DNA from: Campylobacteraceae bacterium
GTDB lineage: Bacteria; Campylobacterota; Campylobacteria; Campylobacterales; Sulfurovaceae
Assembly: GCA_027065045.1 (NCBI GenBank)
Contig: JAMOOX010000081.1
Span: forward strand, 1 to 41,036
DNA length: 41,036 bases
Reading direction: 5' to 3'
Part shown: positions 16,261-25,663 of the stretch, in pieces
Position numbering within the stretch: position 1 is the first letter of the stretch
Layout: every line of letters starts with the position of its first letter
The notes under the pieces: generated by a model
The model's input: the letters and a program-made list of their open reading frames with translations, nothing else
Databases searched by the model: none
Told to the model about the DNA's origin: nothing
Position numbers and translations under genes: made by a program

Positions 16261-18390
16261 ATGCAACGAAGTCTTTTGAAATTTGTTATAGCTTTAATAT
16301 TAGCACTATTACTTTCGTGGGCATATCTATTTATTCCTCAATCATTTCAATCTATTGATAGTAGATTGAGGGATTTTCTATTTGTTATTCGTGGTGAGTT
16401 GCCCAAAAATAACAATGTTGTAATTGTAGATATTGATGAAAAAGCACTTGATAAGTTTGGTCAATGGCCATGGCAGAGAAATATTTTTGCAAATTTATTA
16501 TATAAACTTACAGAGGCAAAAGCAGGAATTATTGGTCTTGATGTTGTTTTTGCTGAACCTGATGGAACTTCCCCACATATATTTGCCAAAAGATTTCCAG
16601 AACTCAAAGATAAATTAGAGAATTATGATGAGTATTTAGCTACATCTTTTTCTAAAACTCCAGTAGTTGGTGGTTATACATTTTTATTTGAAAATGCCAA
16701 AGAGGATAGAACACCCAATATCCCAGCTACATTTATAGAAAAAGGATTGTCTCAAAATGTATCTATTTTGCGACCAAAAGGAATAGCACTAAATATTGAT
16801 ATATTGCAAAATTCACTATATTCTAGTGGGTTTTTTAATAATATTCCAGACCTTGGAGGAATGATAAGACATGTACCTCTAATTATGAAATATAAAGATG
16901 TGATATATCCATCTTTGGCATTAGAGATGATTAGAATATATCAAAGTGAAAATATAGTTGAGATTAATGGTGATGATATTGCTATTGATAATATTAAAAT
17001 AGGTGATTTGAAAATTCCTACTGATAAAGAGGGTAGAATTGTATTAAATCCAAGAGGTCCACAACGACACTTTAAATATATTAGTATAGCCGATATATTC
17101 AATGGTACTTTTAATCCCAAAGATATTGAGGGAAAATTTGTCTTAATTGGAACTTCTGCTATGGGACTAATGGATTTAAGGGCAACTTCATTTGATAATA
17201 GTATGCCAGGGGTTGAAGTCCATGCCACTGTAATTGATAATATTCTAACAGGAGATATTTTACAAAAAAGTGTAGAGGCTAGAGTTTATGATTTGATAAT
17301 TATTTGGTTAATAATATTTATTATGGTTATGTTATTTTCATTAGTATCATCATTACTTATTATTCCACTAGCTTTGATTATAAGTTATATACTATTTAAA
17401 ATATTTTTTATTTCATTATTTACTTATGGTATGGTATTAAATTTACTTTTCCCACTATTATCATTTATATTTGCAATGTTTGTATCTATTATAGTTGATT
17501 ATATTATATCTTCTAAAAGAGAACAAGATGCTAAAAGAATGCTTGGAAAAAAGGTATCTCCTGCTGTGATGGATTATCTTTTAGAGAATTCAAAAGATGA
17601 TTTGATTAAATCAAAAGAGGTAGAGGCTACAATATTTTTTAGTGATATTCGCTCATTTACAACCATTTCAGAAAAGATTGGCTCACCAGATAGATTAATT
17701 ACAATGCTTAATCGTTATATGACACCAATGGTAGATAATATTATTCATCATAAAGGTACTATTGATAAATTTATTGGTGATGCTATTATGGCATATTGGA
17801 ATGCCCCATTAGAGATAAAAAATCATACAGATATGGCATTAAATAGTGCTATAGAACAGATTGAGATGTTAGCATCTATTAATAGTGAGATTACACCTGA
17901 ATATGATGTAAATATTAATATAGGGATAGGTATTCATACAGGATTAGTAACAGCTGGAGATATGGGTGCAAAGGGTCGTTCTGATTATACAATTATTGGT
18001 GATAATGTAAATTTAGCTTCACGATTAGAGGGACTCACCAAGCAGTATGGGGCAAATATATTAATCTCTAAAGCATCTTATGATAGATTAACACAAGAGT
18101 ATAAAATTCGTCCAATAGACCTAGTAGAGGTAAAGGGTAAGAGTAAAGCAGTAGAGATTTATGAAATAATATGTAATAATAAAGATATATCAATTAATGA
18201 GATAGATGAGTATAGTGAGGCTATTAAGTACTATAGAGAGGGTAGAGTAGATGATGCTCTTATAATATTTGATAAACTACAAAACTCTAATCCATCTCTA
18301 TTGTATGAAGTTTATCAAAAAAGATGTAGCTATTTTATAGATAATAGTGATATAGAGTTTAATCCTATATTGAAAATGACTACAAAGTAG
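16261..18390 (+). CDS. CHASE2-domain adenylate cyclase
   Basis: The 709-residue membrane protein has an N-terminal helix (about 8-25), a large periplasmic CHASE2 sensor (about 30-335; VVIVDIDEKALDKFGQWPW, GLDVVFAEP, VLIGTSAMGLMDLRATS, MPGVEVHATVIDNIL), three membrane helices (about 342-415), and a class III cyclase domain (about 453-637). Metal ligands D462 (FFSDIRSF) and D507 (FIGDAIM), the adenine-specifying pair K503 and T577 (DYTIIGD), and N584/R588 (NLASRLE) are all present, so it should make cAMP. A short TPR-like tail follows (AIKYYREGRVDDALIIFDKL). It ends the five-gene operon with the FecR and barrel genes, suggesting periplasmic signals from them reach the CHASE2 domain. Confidence 0.92.
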   Translation: MQRSLLKFVIALILALLLSWAYLFIPQSFQSIDSRLRDFLFVIRGELPKNNNVVIVDIDEKALDKFGQWPWQRNIFANLLYKLTEAKAGIIGLDVVFAEPDGTSPHIFAKRFPELKDKLENYDEYLATSFSKTPVVGGYTFLFENAKEDRTPNIPATFIEKGLSQNVSILRPKGIALNIDILQNSLYSSGFFNNIPDLGGMIRHVPLIMKYKDVIYPSLALEMIRIYQSENIVEINGDDIAIDNIKIGDLKIPTDKEGRIVLNPRGPQRHFKYISIADIFNGTFNPKDIEGKFVLIGTSAMGLMDLRATSFDNSMPGVEVHATVIDNILTGDILQKSVEARVYDLIIIWLIIFIMVMLFSLVSSLLIIPLALIISYILFKIFFISLFTYGMVLNLLFPLLSFIFAMFVSIIVDYIISSKREQDAKRMLGKKVSPAVMDYLLENSKDDLIKSKEVEATIFFSDIRSFTTISEKIGSPDRLITMLNRYMTPMVDNIIHHKGTIDKFIGDAIMAYWNAPLEIKNHTDMALNSAIEQIEMLASINSEITPEYDVNINIGIGIHTGLVTAGDMGAKGRSDYTIIGDNVNLASRLEGLTKQYGANILISKASYDRLTQEYKIRPIDLVEVKGKSKAVEIYEIICNNKDISINEIDEYSEAIKYYREGRVDDALIIFDKLQNSNPSLLYEVYQKRCSYFIDNSDIEFNPILKMTTK

Positions 18391-18470
18391 TTAATGATAT
18401 ATTAACAAGCTAAGATAAAGTCAAAAACTGTGATAATTACAGATATTAATTGAAATAAAGGAACTTTACA

Positions 18471-19274
18471 TTGAAATCTTTTAAGTATTTAGGAGTAGCT
18501 TCTATTTTCTATATTATAATGATTTTTAGTAGTGGGTGTAGTCAAAGAAACTGTTATGGTAAGAACTGTACAATTTCAGCTAATCACCCTACAATGAAGC
18601 CATATAAAATCCGTGGAATTCTATATCGTCCTACTTTTGTAAGAGTGGGTGATAAGATGAAAGGAGTTGCTAGTTGGTATGGACCTGGTTTTCATGCAAA
18701 GCAGACTAGTAATTGTGAAACTTATGATATGTATGCTATGACAGCAGCTCATAAGACTTGGCCTATGAATACTATGGTGAGGGCTACTTGTAGAGATACA
18801 GGCAAAAGTGTAATAGTTAGAATTAATGATAGAGGTCCATTTGTGAGTGGTAGGGTTATTGATTTGAGTTTTAAAGCTGGTAAGAAGTTGGGATTAGATA
18901 AAAAGGGTATCACTAAGATTAAATTAGAGGTCTTAGGATTTAAAGGTAAAGTTAGAAAACCGGTTAAAAAATATGTTACAAAAAGTAAGAATAATAGTTA
19001 TGTAGATAAAGTATTATTAAGTAATTTTGCTGTTCAAGTTGGTTCATTTATGGATTTAAATATGGCAAAAAATTATAAAATACGATATACATCTATCTCA
19101 AGAGATTATAAAATTTCTATAAAAATTGTTCAAGTTGATAGTATTACATATTATAGAGTCTGGATTCAAGGGTTCAAGTCAGAGAATGAGGCAAAAGATT
19201 TTATTAAAAAGAACTCAATTTATGGGGCTATTGTAACAAGGGGAGATAGTGGTGAAAATTGTAAGAGAGACTAA
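18471..19274 (+). CDS. rlpA: RlpA septal lipoprotein (lytic transglycosylase) with SPOR domain
   Basis: The 267-residue protein starts at TTG with AAAGGA eight bases upstream. Its signal peptide ends in a lipobox (FSSGC, C23), so it should be a lipoprotein. The double-psi beta-barrel (about 64-152) has GVASWYGPGFHAKQTS, AAHKTWP (H94) and RINDRGPF (D120), the catalytic pair known from Pseudomonas RlpA. A SPOR domain (about 178-265, FAVQVGSF ... YRVWIQGF) binds denuded septal glycan. The gene heads the conserved envelope run shared with Helicobacter. Its end overlaps hisB by 23 bases. Confidence 0.94.
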   Translation: MKSFKYLGVASIFYIIMIFSSGCSQRNCYGKNCTISANHPTMKPYKIRGILYRPTFVRVGDKMKGVASWYGPGFHAKQTSNCETYDMYAMTAAHKTWPMNTMVRATCRDTGKSVIVRINDRGPFVSGRVIDLSFKAGKKLGLDKKGITKIKLEVLGFKGKVRKPVKKYVTKSKNNSYVDKVLLSNFAVQVGSFMDLNMAKNYKIRYTSISRDYKISIKIVQVDSITYYRVWIQGFKSENEAKDFIKKNSIYGAIVTRGDSGENCKRD

Positions 19275-19821
19275 AGAGACTAATATAGAGGTCTCTATTA
19301 ATTTATATGGTAAGGGAGTCTCTAATATTAATAGTGGTGTTGGATTTTTAGACCATATGTTAGAGGCATTATCAAAACATTCTGGAATTGATATTAATGT
19401 AAGTTGTGATGGTGATACGCATATAGATGACCATCACTCTGTAGAGGATATTGCTATTGTATTGGGTCAAGCTATTAATAAGGCATTATATCCAATAAGC
19501 AATATAGAGAGATATGCAAATGTTAGTATTGTAATGGATGAAGCCTGTGTAAGTTGTGATTTAGATATTTCTAATCGTCCATTTTTAGTTTTTGAACTTC
19601 CAATTGATGGTAAAGTTGGCAATTTTGATTGTGAATTAGTAGAAGAGTTTTTTAGAGCTTTTGTATTTAACGCATCAATTACAACTCACCTTATATATCA
19701 AAGAGGTAAAAATAAACACCATATAATAGAGGCATCATTCAAGGCACTAGCTGTAGCCCTAAGAAGAGCTATTACAATAAATAAAAATCTTGGAATTCCA
19801 AGTACAAAGGGTATAATATGA
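19252..19821 (+). CDS. hisB: Imidazoleglycerol-phosphate dehydratase
   Basis: The protein has 189 residues when started at GTG 19252, which has GGGGAG at 19240-19245 six bases upstream; a GTG one codon earlier is too close. It is the single-domain HisB type. Motifs include GVGFLDHMLEALSKHS, DDHHSVEDIAIVLGQA, the metal-binding HHIIEASFKALAVALRRA and the final STKG. It dehydrates imidazole glycerol phosphate in histidine synthesis. It overlaps rlpA upstream and kdsC downstream by 4 bases. Confidence 0.96.
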   Translation: MKIVRETKETNIEVSINLYGKGVSNINSGVGFLDHMLEALSKHSGIDINVSCDGDTHIDDHHSVEDIAIVLGQAINKALYPISNIERYANVSIVMDEACVSCDLDISNRPFLVFELPIDGKVGNFDCELVEEFFRAFVFNASITTHLIYQRGKNKHHIIEASFKALAVALRRAITINKNLGIPSTKGII

Positions 19822-20315
19822 GTATAAAACTAATAGTTTTAGATGTAGATGGGACTATGACAGATGGTTCAATAACATACTCTTGTAAGGGTGAAGAGAT
19901 AAAATCTTTTAATGTAAAAGATGGATTAGCAATTGTAAGTTGGATAAAACTAGGTAGAGAGGTAGCTATTATTACAGGACGGAAATCTCCTATTGTTGAA
20001 AAAAGAGCAAAAGACCTTAATATTAAACACTGTTATCAAGGGATTAGTAATAAAAGAGATATTTTAGAATCTATTTTAGATGGACTTGAGTTAACTATGG
20101 AGAATGTGGCATCTATTGGAGATGATTTAAATGATTATAATATGCTCAAAGCATCACAAATATCTTTTGTACCAAAAGATGCTAGTAGTTTTGTAGAGAG
20201 TGAAGCAGATGTAATATTGAGTAATCGTGGTGGTGATGGGGCTGTTCGTGAGATGATAGAGTATTTAATAAGAAAAGAGGGATTAGAAGAAGAGTTTGTA
20301 GGTCTTTGGAAATAG
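19818..20315 (+). CDS. kdsC: 3-deoxy-D-manno-octulosonate 8-phosphate phosphatase
   Basis: The 165-residue HAD-superfamily C0-type phosphatase has the nucleophile motif LDVDGTMTDG (D9, D11), the conserved FNVKDGLAI, motif II ITGRKS, and motif III GDDLNDYNML. It releases phosphate from KDO 8-phosphate before CMP activation in lipopolysaccharide core synthesis. The gene overlaps hisB by 4 bases and is followed without a gap by lptC, so LPS sugar synthesis and LPS transport genes are coupled. Confidence 0.94.
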   Translation: MSIKLIVLDVDGTMTDGSITYSCKGEEIKSFNVKDGLAIVSWIKLGREVAIITGRKSPIVEKRAKDLNIKHCYQGISNKRDILESILDGLELTMENVASIGDDLNDYNMLKASQISFVPKDASSFVESEADVILSNRGGDGAVREMIEYLIRKEGLEEEFVGLWK

Positions 20316-20822
20316 ATGAACCCTAAATCTATACTAGGTATGATAGTAATAGTAATAGTTTTGGTCTTATCTATATATCAATTAAAAGATAGTAGCAAAA
20401 TCAATTTAAAACCAAAAATCTTTAAAGAGATTGAGTTTAAAAATTCTAAAATTATAGAGGTTGATGCTACTTCTATTTTAAACACTACTTATAGCACTAT
20501 ATTATATAGAGTCAAAGATAGTGTTACAATGATTGATATGAATTTTTCTAATAGTTCTATTTTACTTTTAAAATCAAAAAAAGCTATTGATAGAGATAAT
20601 AAGATATATTTTTATGATGATGTAGAGTTTCATAGAGATATGGGATTTATCTATTATACTAGTGAAGCTTTGTATCATAGAAAAAGTGAAATATTAAATA
20701 TAGATAAGAGATTTAAAGCAGTTAGAGGTAATGATCTCTTTTTTGGAAGCAAGATGGAGTATGATACAAAGATAGGTGCAATTACTGCTAAAAATACTGA
20801 TTCTATTTTTATATTAAAATGA
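20316..20822 (+). CDS. lptC: LPS export protein LptC
   Basis: The 168-residue protein has one N-terminal membrane anchor (about 5-23) and a periplasmic part with the short beta-strand repeats of the beta-jellyroll OstA-like fold (IYFYDDVEFHRDMGFIYYTSEALYHRKSEIL). It starts directly after the kdsC stop and lies just before lptA. LptC sits on the LptBFG exporter and passes LPS to LptA. Sequence conservation is low in this family, so the call rests on fold-like repeats, length and context. Confidence 0.82.
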   Translation: MNPKSILGMIVIVIVLVLSIYQLKDSSKINLKPKIFKEIEFKNSKIIEVDATSILNTTYSTILYRVKDSVTMIDMNFSNSSILLLKSKKAIDRDNKIYFYDDVEFHRDMGFIYYTSEALYHRKSEILNIDKRFKAVRGNDLFFGSKMEYDTKIGAITAKNTDSIFILK

Positions 20823-20855
20823 TATAATATCAATTAAAAACTAGGCTAATAAACT

Positions 20856-21308
20856 TTGAAATATTTTATACTAATTACAGTGATATTTATAACTTCTCTT
20901 CTTGCTTCAAAAGTAGAGATAACCTCAGATAGTTTTTATACTGATGAGAATGATAATAGAGTATATTTTGTAGATGATGTTAAGGTAAAAAAAGAGAAAG
21001 ATAGATTAAATAGTAAGCTACTTATAGTATATTTCAATGATAATAATGAGACCAAAAGTTATAAAGCTACTGGTGATGTGAAATTTGATATATATAAAAA
21101 TGATATAAACTATAAAGGTAGTGCTAATAGTGTAGAGTATATCGTAAAAGAGAGTAAGTATATTTTTATTGGTGATGCTATTATACATGACCTTACAAAT
21201 AGTAGAGATATATCTGGAGATGAGATTATCCTATATTCTAAAAGTGGCAAAGCTATAATTAAAAGTATATCCAAAAAACCTAGTAAATTTATATTTGAGA
21301 TGGAATAA
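20856..21308 (+). CDS. lptA: LPS transport periplasmic protein LptA
   Basis: The 150-residue protein has a TTG start, a signal peptide (about 1-17, ending LLAS) and an OstA/LptA core: VEITSDSFYTDENDNRVYFVDDVKVKKE, YKATGDVKF, and YKGSANSVEYIVKESKYIFIGDAIIHDL. LptA forms the periplasmic bridge for LPS. A TATAAT at 20823-20828 gives a possible extra promoter inside the run. It is followed 2 bases later by engB. Confidence 0.88.
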   Translation: MKYFILITVIFITSLLASKVEITSDSFYTDENDNRVYFVDDVKVKKEKDRLNSKLLIVYFNDNNETKSYKATGDVKFDIYKNDINYKGSANSVEYIVKESKYIFIGDAIIHDLTNSRDISGDEIILYSKSGKAIIKSISKKPSKFIFEME

Positions 21309-21310
21309 TA

Positions 21311-21916
21311 ATGCAAGAGATTAGATTAATAGAGGCAAATTTTATAAAATCAGCACAGAGTATTAATGACTCCCTAGATGAGTCAATTAGTGAAGTTGTA
21401 TTTTTGGGGCGTTCTAATGTAGGTAAGAGTTCTACAATTAATGGACTTACAAATAGAAAGAATTTAGCAAAAAGTTCTGCCACACCAGGTAAAACACAGC
21501 TTATTAACTTTTTTGATATAAGATATAGAGTAGAGAGTGATTATACTCTTAGATTTGTAGATTTACCTGGATTTGGATATGCTAAAGTATCTAAAACACT
21601 CAAAGAGGTGTGGCAAAAGAACCTTGTAGAGTTTATCCAACAAAGAGTGGCTATTAGAGTCTTTATTCATATTAGAGATGCAAGACATCCCCATGCTATG
21701 ATTGATGAAGATGTAGAGGAGTATATATCAAAGTTTCTAAGAGGAGACCAAAAATATCTTACAATCTTCACAAAATATGATAAGTTAAATCAAAAAGAGA
21801 GAAACAAGCTTAAAAAAGAGTTTCCAAACTCTATTAAAATATCTAATCTCAAAAGAGTAGGGTATGATAAAATACACAAAGAGATATTAACACATATTTT
21901 TGGAGATATAAGTTGA
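21311..21916 (+). CDS. engB: Ribosome biogenesis GTPase EngB (YsxC/YihA)
   Basis: The 201-residue GTPase has G1 GRSNVGKS (33-40), switch region SSATPGKTQLINFF, G3 DLPGFGYAK, G4 TKYDK and the family C terminus. EngB assists late assembly of the large ribosomal subunit. It overlaps the following acetyltransferase by 3 bases (TTGA). Confidence 0.95.
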   Translation: MQEIRLIEANFIKSAQSINDSLDESISEVVFLGRSNVGKSSTINGLTNRKNLAKSSATPGKTQLINFFDIRYRVESDYTLRFVDLPGFGYAKVSKTLKEVWQKNLVEFIQQRVAIRVFIHIRDARHPHAMIDEDVEEYISKFLRGDQKYLTIFTKYDKLNQKERNKLKKEFPNSIKISNLKRVGYDKIHKEILTHIFGDIS

Positions 21917-22371
21917 TACAACTTAGAAAAGCAGGACTTCGTGATATATCATCAATGCAGTCTTTAGTAGTCTCTAAAGTCTCTGATGGCACAATCTTAG
22001 CAAGAAGTGATGATGAGGTAGCTACTAATATTAGAAGTTATATGGTAGCATTAGATGAAGATAAAATCATAGGTTATATGGCACTTCATATTCACTCATC
22101 AAGATTGGGCGAAATTAGAAGTTTGATAGTAGAAGAGAGGTATAGAGGCAAGAGAGTGGGCAAGGCATTGGTAGAATCTGCTATTGATGAGGCTAATAAT
22201 ATAGGATTAGAAGAGGTTTTGGTACTTACTTATTTACCTAAATTTTTTCAAAAATTATCCTTTAAAGAGATAGATAAATCTGATATTCCAGAACATAAAA
22301 TTTGGGCAGATTGTATTAAATGTTTACATTTTCCTATATGTGATGAAATATCATTAGTCTATAAGGTATGA
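21913..22371 (+). CDS. GNAT acetyltransferase, short N-acetylglutamate synthase-like
   Basis: The 152-residue protein (TTG start overlapping the engB stop) has a GNAT fold: LRKAGLRDI at the start, GYMALHIHSSRLGEIRSLIVEERYRGKRVGKALVESAI (acetyl-CoA binding around RGKRVGKAL) and a C-terminal KIWADCIKCLHFPICDE with two paired cysteines. This form resembles the short ArgA-type enzymes that make N-acetylglutamate for arginine synthesis; the substrate is inferred, so no symbol is given. Confidence 0.8.
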   Translation: MIQLRKAGLRDISSMQSLVVSKVSDGTILARSDDEVATNIRSYMVALDEDKIIGYMALHIHSSRLGEIRSLIVEERYRGKRVGKALVESAIDEANNIGLEEVLVLTYLPKFFQKLSFKEIDKSDIPEHKIWADCIKCLHFPICDEISLVYKV

Positions 22372-22381
22372 AAAGTATAAA

Positions 22382-22834
22382 ATGGATAGAGTAGATAGAA
22401 AAAAAAGAAACAGAGCCATTGTCTATTTATGGATATTTATTATATTTTATCCTATGATATTTACTCTATATAACTTCTCTCCTCCTCTACTTGGCATAGC
22501 ATCATATCTATTATTAGATGCTTTTGAGAGGCGAGATAATATGTTTATAGCTTTGGCTATAGTTTATATGTTAAATATTGATATAAATTTTTCTATGCCT
22601 ATGTTTTTGGATATATTAACCACTCTATTTTTATATATAGTTATATATCCCAAGTTATTAGTTATTAATCACTGTAAAATGTGTGTAGCATCTATTATTG
22701 TAATACTATTTAATCTTATATATTTAGAGTTGACACTGTTATATGGGTATATATTTCAAGTAGAGATAGTAGAAATTGATAGTGTTTTATTTGTATATTT
22801 GATATTTGATTTTGTAATGGTGCTTTTTATATGA
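22382..22834 (+). CDS. Small polytopic membrane protein, MreD-like
   Basis: The 150-residue protein has a basic cytoplasmic N terminus (MDRVDRKKRNR) followed by four or five hydrophobic helices. It overlaps mrdA by 4 bases. In many bacteria mreD precedes the gene for PBP2, and size and topology fit, but the sequence itself is too divergent for a firm match. If MreD, it helps the elongasome in the inner membrane. Confidence 0.6.
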   Translation: MDRVDRKKRNRAIVYLWIFIIFYPMIFTLYNFSPPLLGIASYLLLDAFERRDNMFIALAIVYMLNIDINFSMPMFLDILTTLFLYIVIYPKLLVINHCKMCVASIIVILFNLIYLELTLLYGYIFQVEIVEIDSVLFVYLIFDFVMVLFI

Positions 22835-24639
22835 AGTATAAAATAGTTGTTGTAATATTTTCTCTATTATGGGCAGGGTTGATATATAGAGTATATAGTA
22901 TTAGTATTAAATCAAATTTTTATTATGAAAAATTGGCAAAAGATAATATAGAAAAAAAGATGTATATGAAGCCAATTCGTGGAGAGATACTAGATAGAAA
23001 TGGCAAAATATTAGCTCAAAATAAGATAGGATTTTCTATACTAATTGCACCACATCTCAATAGAAAAGGTAAGACTCTATTAGATGATACTATAAATGAA
23101 ATTATATCCTATTTTCCAAAACTTGATAAAAAAGTGATGTTAAAAGTATATAAAAAGAGTTCATCTGCTTATAATCATAAATTTATCAAGGTTGTTGATT
23201 TTATCAAATATGAAAATATGATTAATATCTATCCAATTTTGAGTCTAAATAAAAATATAGATATAGAAGCAGAGACTAGTAGATTTTATCCTTATGGTAA
23301 ATACCTTTCTCATATTACAGGCTATATAGGTCGTTCTAATAAAAAAGAGAATAAAAAAGATAGTATAGTTGATATTGTTGGTAAGATTGGTAAAACTGGA
23401 TTAGAACGAACTTATAATAAAATATTACAGGGTGAATTAGGCTATACAATACATAAAGTAACAGCACGAAATAAAGAAGTAGAGCTTTTAAAAGAGGTTT
23501 ATCCTCAAAGTAATAGAAATATTAGAACAAATATTGATGTAGATTTACAAAAAATGATATATGATAGATTTGGAGATGCTTCAGGGGCAGTAATTGTGAT
23601 GAGAACTAATGGAGAGATTTTATCAGCAGTTTCTGTACCAAGTTTTGACCCTAATATGTTTGTTGGTGGGATTAGCTTTAAAAATTGGAAAATATTGCAA
23701 AATAATTTAGACCACCCTTTTACAAATAAGTTTATTCATGGTACATATCCACCAGGGTCTAGTATCAAAATGGGTATGGCATTAGCCTTTTCCAAATCTA
23801 TGCCACAAGTTTTAGATAATAGTGAAAACTGTTTTGGATATATTAAACTCGGGAAAAGAGGGCATAAGTTTAGATGTTGGAATAAGTATGGACATGGTAA
23901 AACATCACTTAGAAAAGCAATTAGAGAGAGTTGTGATGTATATTTTTATGAAAAAAGCCTTAAAGTTGGTATTAATAATATGGCAAAATATCTTAAATCA
24001 TTTGGTTTAGGGGTAAAGAGTGGAGTTGATTTGCCTTTGGAGTATAAAGGAATAATTCCAGATAAAGATTGGAAAAGAAAACGATTTGGACAATCTTGGT
24101 ATAAAGGTGAGACTGTTATAGCATCTATTGGACAGGGGTATGTACTATCTACCCCTATGCAAATTGCTAGATATACAGCACTTCTAGCATCTTCAAATCT
24201 TGTTACTCCTCAAATTGCTCAAAAGGTAGATAGTGAGAAAGTCCAACCAATTCAAATACCGATAAAATTTAATATAAATCATCTTACTCAAATAAGAAAT
24301 GGTATGTATGATGTATGTAATAGTAAAAAAGGTACAGCATATAAAGCCCTACATAATCTACCATTTTTAATAGCAGGAAAAACAGGTACATCACAAGTTG
24401 TATCAATACCACAACATGAAAAAAATAGAATGAAAGAGAAAGATATGGAGTATTATCGCCGTTCTCATGCGTGGATTACAACCTATGCCCCATTTGATAA
24501 TCCTCAAATTATAGTTACAGCTATTGTAGAACATGGTGGACATGGTGGTAGTACAGCAGGACCAATAGTTGCTGATATTTATAGATGGCTAGATGAACAT
24601 AATTATATAATTAAAAAGGAGAGTAGAGATGTTGAGTAG
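22831..24639 (+). CDS. mrdA: Penicillin-binding protein 2 (elongasome transpeptidase)
   Basis: The 602-residue protein has an N-terminal membrane anchor (about 4-24), a pedestal domain ([15 protein letters not shown] from 50; [19 protein letters not shown]), and a transpeptidase domain with the SxxK motif SSIK (S310, K313), SCD (367-369, the SxN equivalent) and KTG (517-519). It crosslinks lateral peptidoglycan with RodA. The gene overlaps the MreD-like gene by 4 bases and apt by 11 bases. Confidence 0.95.
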   Translation: MKYKIVVVIFSLLWAGLIYRVYSISIKSNFYYEKLAKDNIEKKMYMKPIRGEILDRNGKILAQNKIGFSILIAPHLNRKGKTLLDDTINEIISYFPKLDKKVMLKVYKKSSSAYNHKFIKVVDFIKYENMINIYPILSLNKNIDIEAETSRFYPYGKYLSHITGYIGRSNKKENKKDSIVDIVGKIGKTGLERTYNKILQGELGYTIHKVTARNKEVELLKEVYPQSNRNIRTNIDVDLQKMIYDRFGDASGAVIVMRTNGEILSAVSVPSFDPNMFVGGISFKNWKILQNNLDHPFTNKFIHGTYPPGSSIKMGMALAFSKSMPQVLDNSENCFGYIKLGKRGHKFRCWNKYGHGKTSLRKAIRESCDVYFYEKSLKVGINNMAKYLKSFGLGVKSGVDLPLEYKGIIPDKDWKRKRFGQSWYKGETVIASIGQGYVLSTPMQIARYTALLASSNLVTPQIAQKVDSEKVQPIQIPIKFNINHLTQIRNGMYDVCNSKKGTAYKALHNLPFLIAGKTGTSQVVSIPQHEKNRMKEKDMEYYRRSHAWITTYAPFDNPQIIVTAIVEHGGHGGSTAGPIVADIYRWLDEHNYIIKKESRDVE

Positions 24640-25162
24640 AAGTGATAGAGAGATAATAGAGAGTTCAATTAGAGATATAAAAGATTTTCCAAAAGAGGGT
24701 ATAATTTTTAAAGATATTACAACTCTTCTTGGGGATAAAAAAGCTTTTAAAATTTTAATGAACCATTTAGAAGATAGATATAAATCTTATAATTTAGATT
24801 ATATTGCAGGAATTGATGCAAGAGGATTTATATTTGGTTCAATCCTTGCAGATAGATTAAATATTGGATTTGTACCTATTAGAAAAAAAGGTAAACTACC
24901 ATTTACAACAGTAGCTCAAAAGTATTCTTTGGAGTATGGTTTTGATGAGGTAGAGATTCATATTGATGCTTTTGAAGAGGGAGATAGAGTGCTATTAATA
25001 GATGATTTAATAGCTACAGGAGGCACAGCAGAAGCAGGTGAGACTTTGATTAATCAAGTTGGTGCTATTTGTGTAGAGAACTGTTTTATATTAGAATTAG
25101 CATTTTTAAATGCTAGAGATAGACTAAAAGCACCAGTATATTCAGTAGTGGAGATTAATTAA
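24629..25162 (+). CDS. apt: Adenine phosphoribosyltransferase
   Basis: The 177-residue protein carries [15 protein letters not shown] near the N terminus, [16 protein letters not shown], and the PRPP-binding loop [14 protein letters not shown]. It salvages adenine to AMP in the cytoplasm. The start overlaps the 3' end of mrdA, making it the last gene, with the DUF1456 gene, of the envelope run. Confidence 0.95.
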   Translation: MLSRSDREIIESSIRDIKDFPKEGIIFKDITTLLGDKKAFKILMNHLEDRYKSYNLDYIAGIDARGFIFGSILADRLNIGFVPIRKKGKLPFTTVAQKYSLEYGFDEVEIHIDAFEEGDRVLLIDDLIATGGTAEAGETLINQVGAICVENCFILELAFLNARDRLKAPVYSVVEIN

Positions 25163-25164
25163 TA

Positions 25165-25599
25165 ATGCAAAACTCTACCGTGATTACTAAAATAGTAAAT
25201 GCACTATCATTAGAAAAAGATGATATTCAAAAAATATATAAGCTAGAAGATAGAGATATTACTATTAATGATATTGATAAACTATTTAATGAAGCTAGTT
25301 ATGAAGATTTAGGTATCTTTTTAGATGGATTAATAAGCTTTAAAAGAGGCAAATTAGATAACCCAAAAGAGGTATCTAATGTAGAATTAACCAATAATTT
25401 AATACTTAAAAAATTAAGAGTAGCTCTAAATCTCAAAAGTTCAGAACTTATTATAATATTTTCTCTAGCAGATATAGAACTTAAAATGAGTGAAATAAAC
25501 TCTCTTTTTAGAAAAGAGGGAAGTAAAAACTATAGAGTATGTAGTGATGAGCTATTAGAAATATTTTTAGATGGATTAGATGAATTTTATTATAGTTAA
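25165..25599 (+). CDS. DUF1456 (YehS-like) protein
   Basis: The 144-residue protein consists of two tandem copies of a short helical domain. Copy 1 (about 5-57) reads ITKIVNALSLEKDDIQKIY and FLDGLISFKRG; copy 2 (about 73-142) reads LILKKLRVALNLKSSELI and LEIFLDGLDEF. This matches the two-repeat YehS/DUF1456 family, whose function is unknown. It begins 2 bases after the apt stop and is followed by a promoter for the next gene. Confidence 0.85.
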   Translation: MQNSTVITKIVNALSLEKDDIQKIYKLEDRDITINDIDKLFNEASYEDLGIFLDGLISFKRGKLDNPKEVSNVELTNNLILKKLRVALNLKSSELIIIFSLADIELKMSEINSLFRKEGSKNYRVCSDELLEIFLDGLDEFYYS

Positions 25600-25621
25600 G
25601 AAATCATTTAAGTTTAAATAA

Positions 25622-25627
25622 TATAAT
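25622..25627 (+). promoter_or_regulatory. -10 element upstream of the PEB4-like gene
   Basis: TATAAT at 25622-25627 lies 36 bases before the ATG at 25664, and AAGGA at 25653-25657 gives good spacing to the start. This separates the PEB4-like gene from the upstream run. Confidence 0.5.
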
Positions 25628-25663
25628 TTTAACAATTAAATTTAATCAGAATAAGGAATAAGT

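Noticed and set aside
18430-18446. CTGT...ACAG near-palindrome around TGTGATAAT as a CRP-cAMP site before rlpA
   Set aside because: The match to a CRP box is poor on one side, and TGTGATAAT is equally well an extended -10 element. The adjacency to a cyclase gene is suggestive but not enough.
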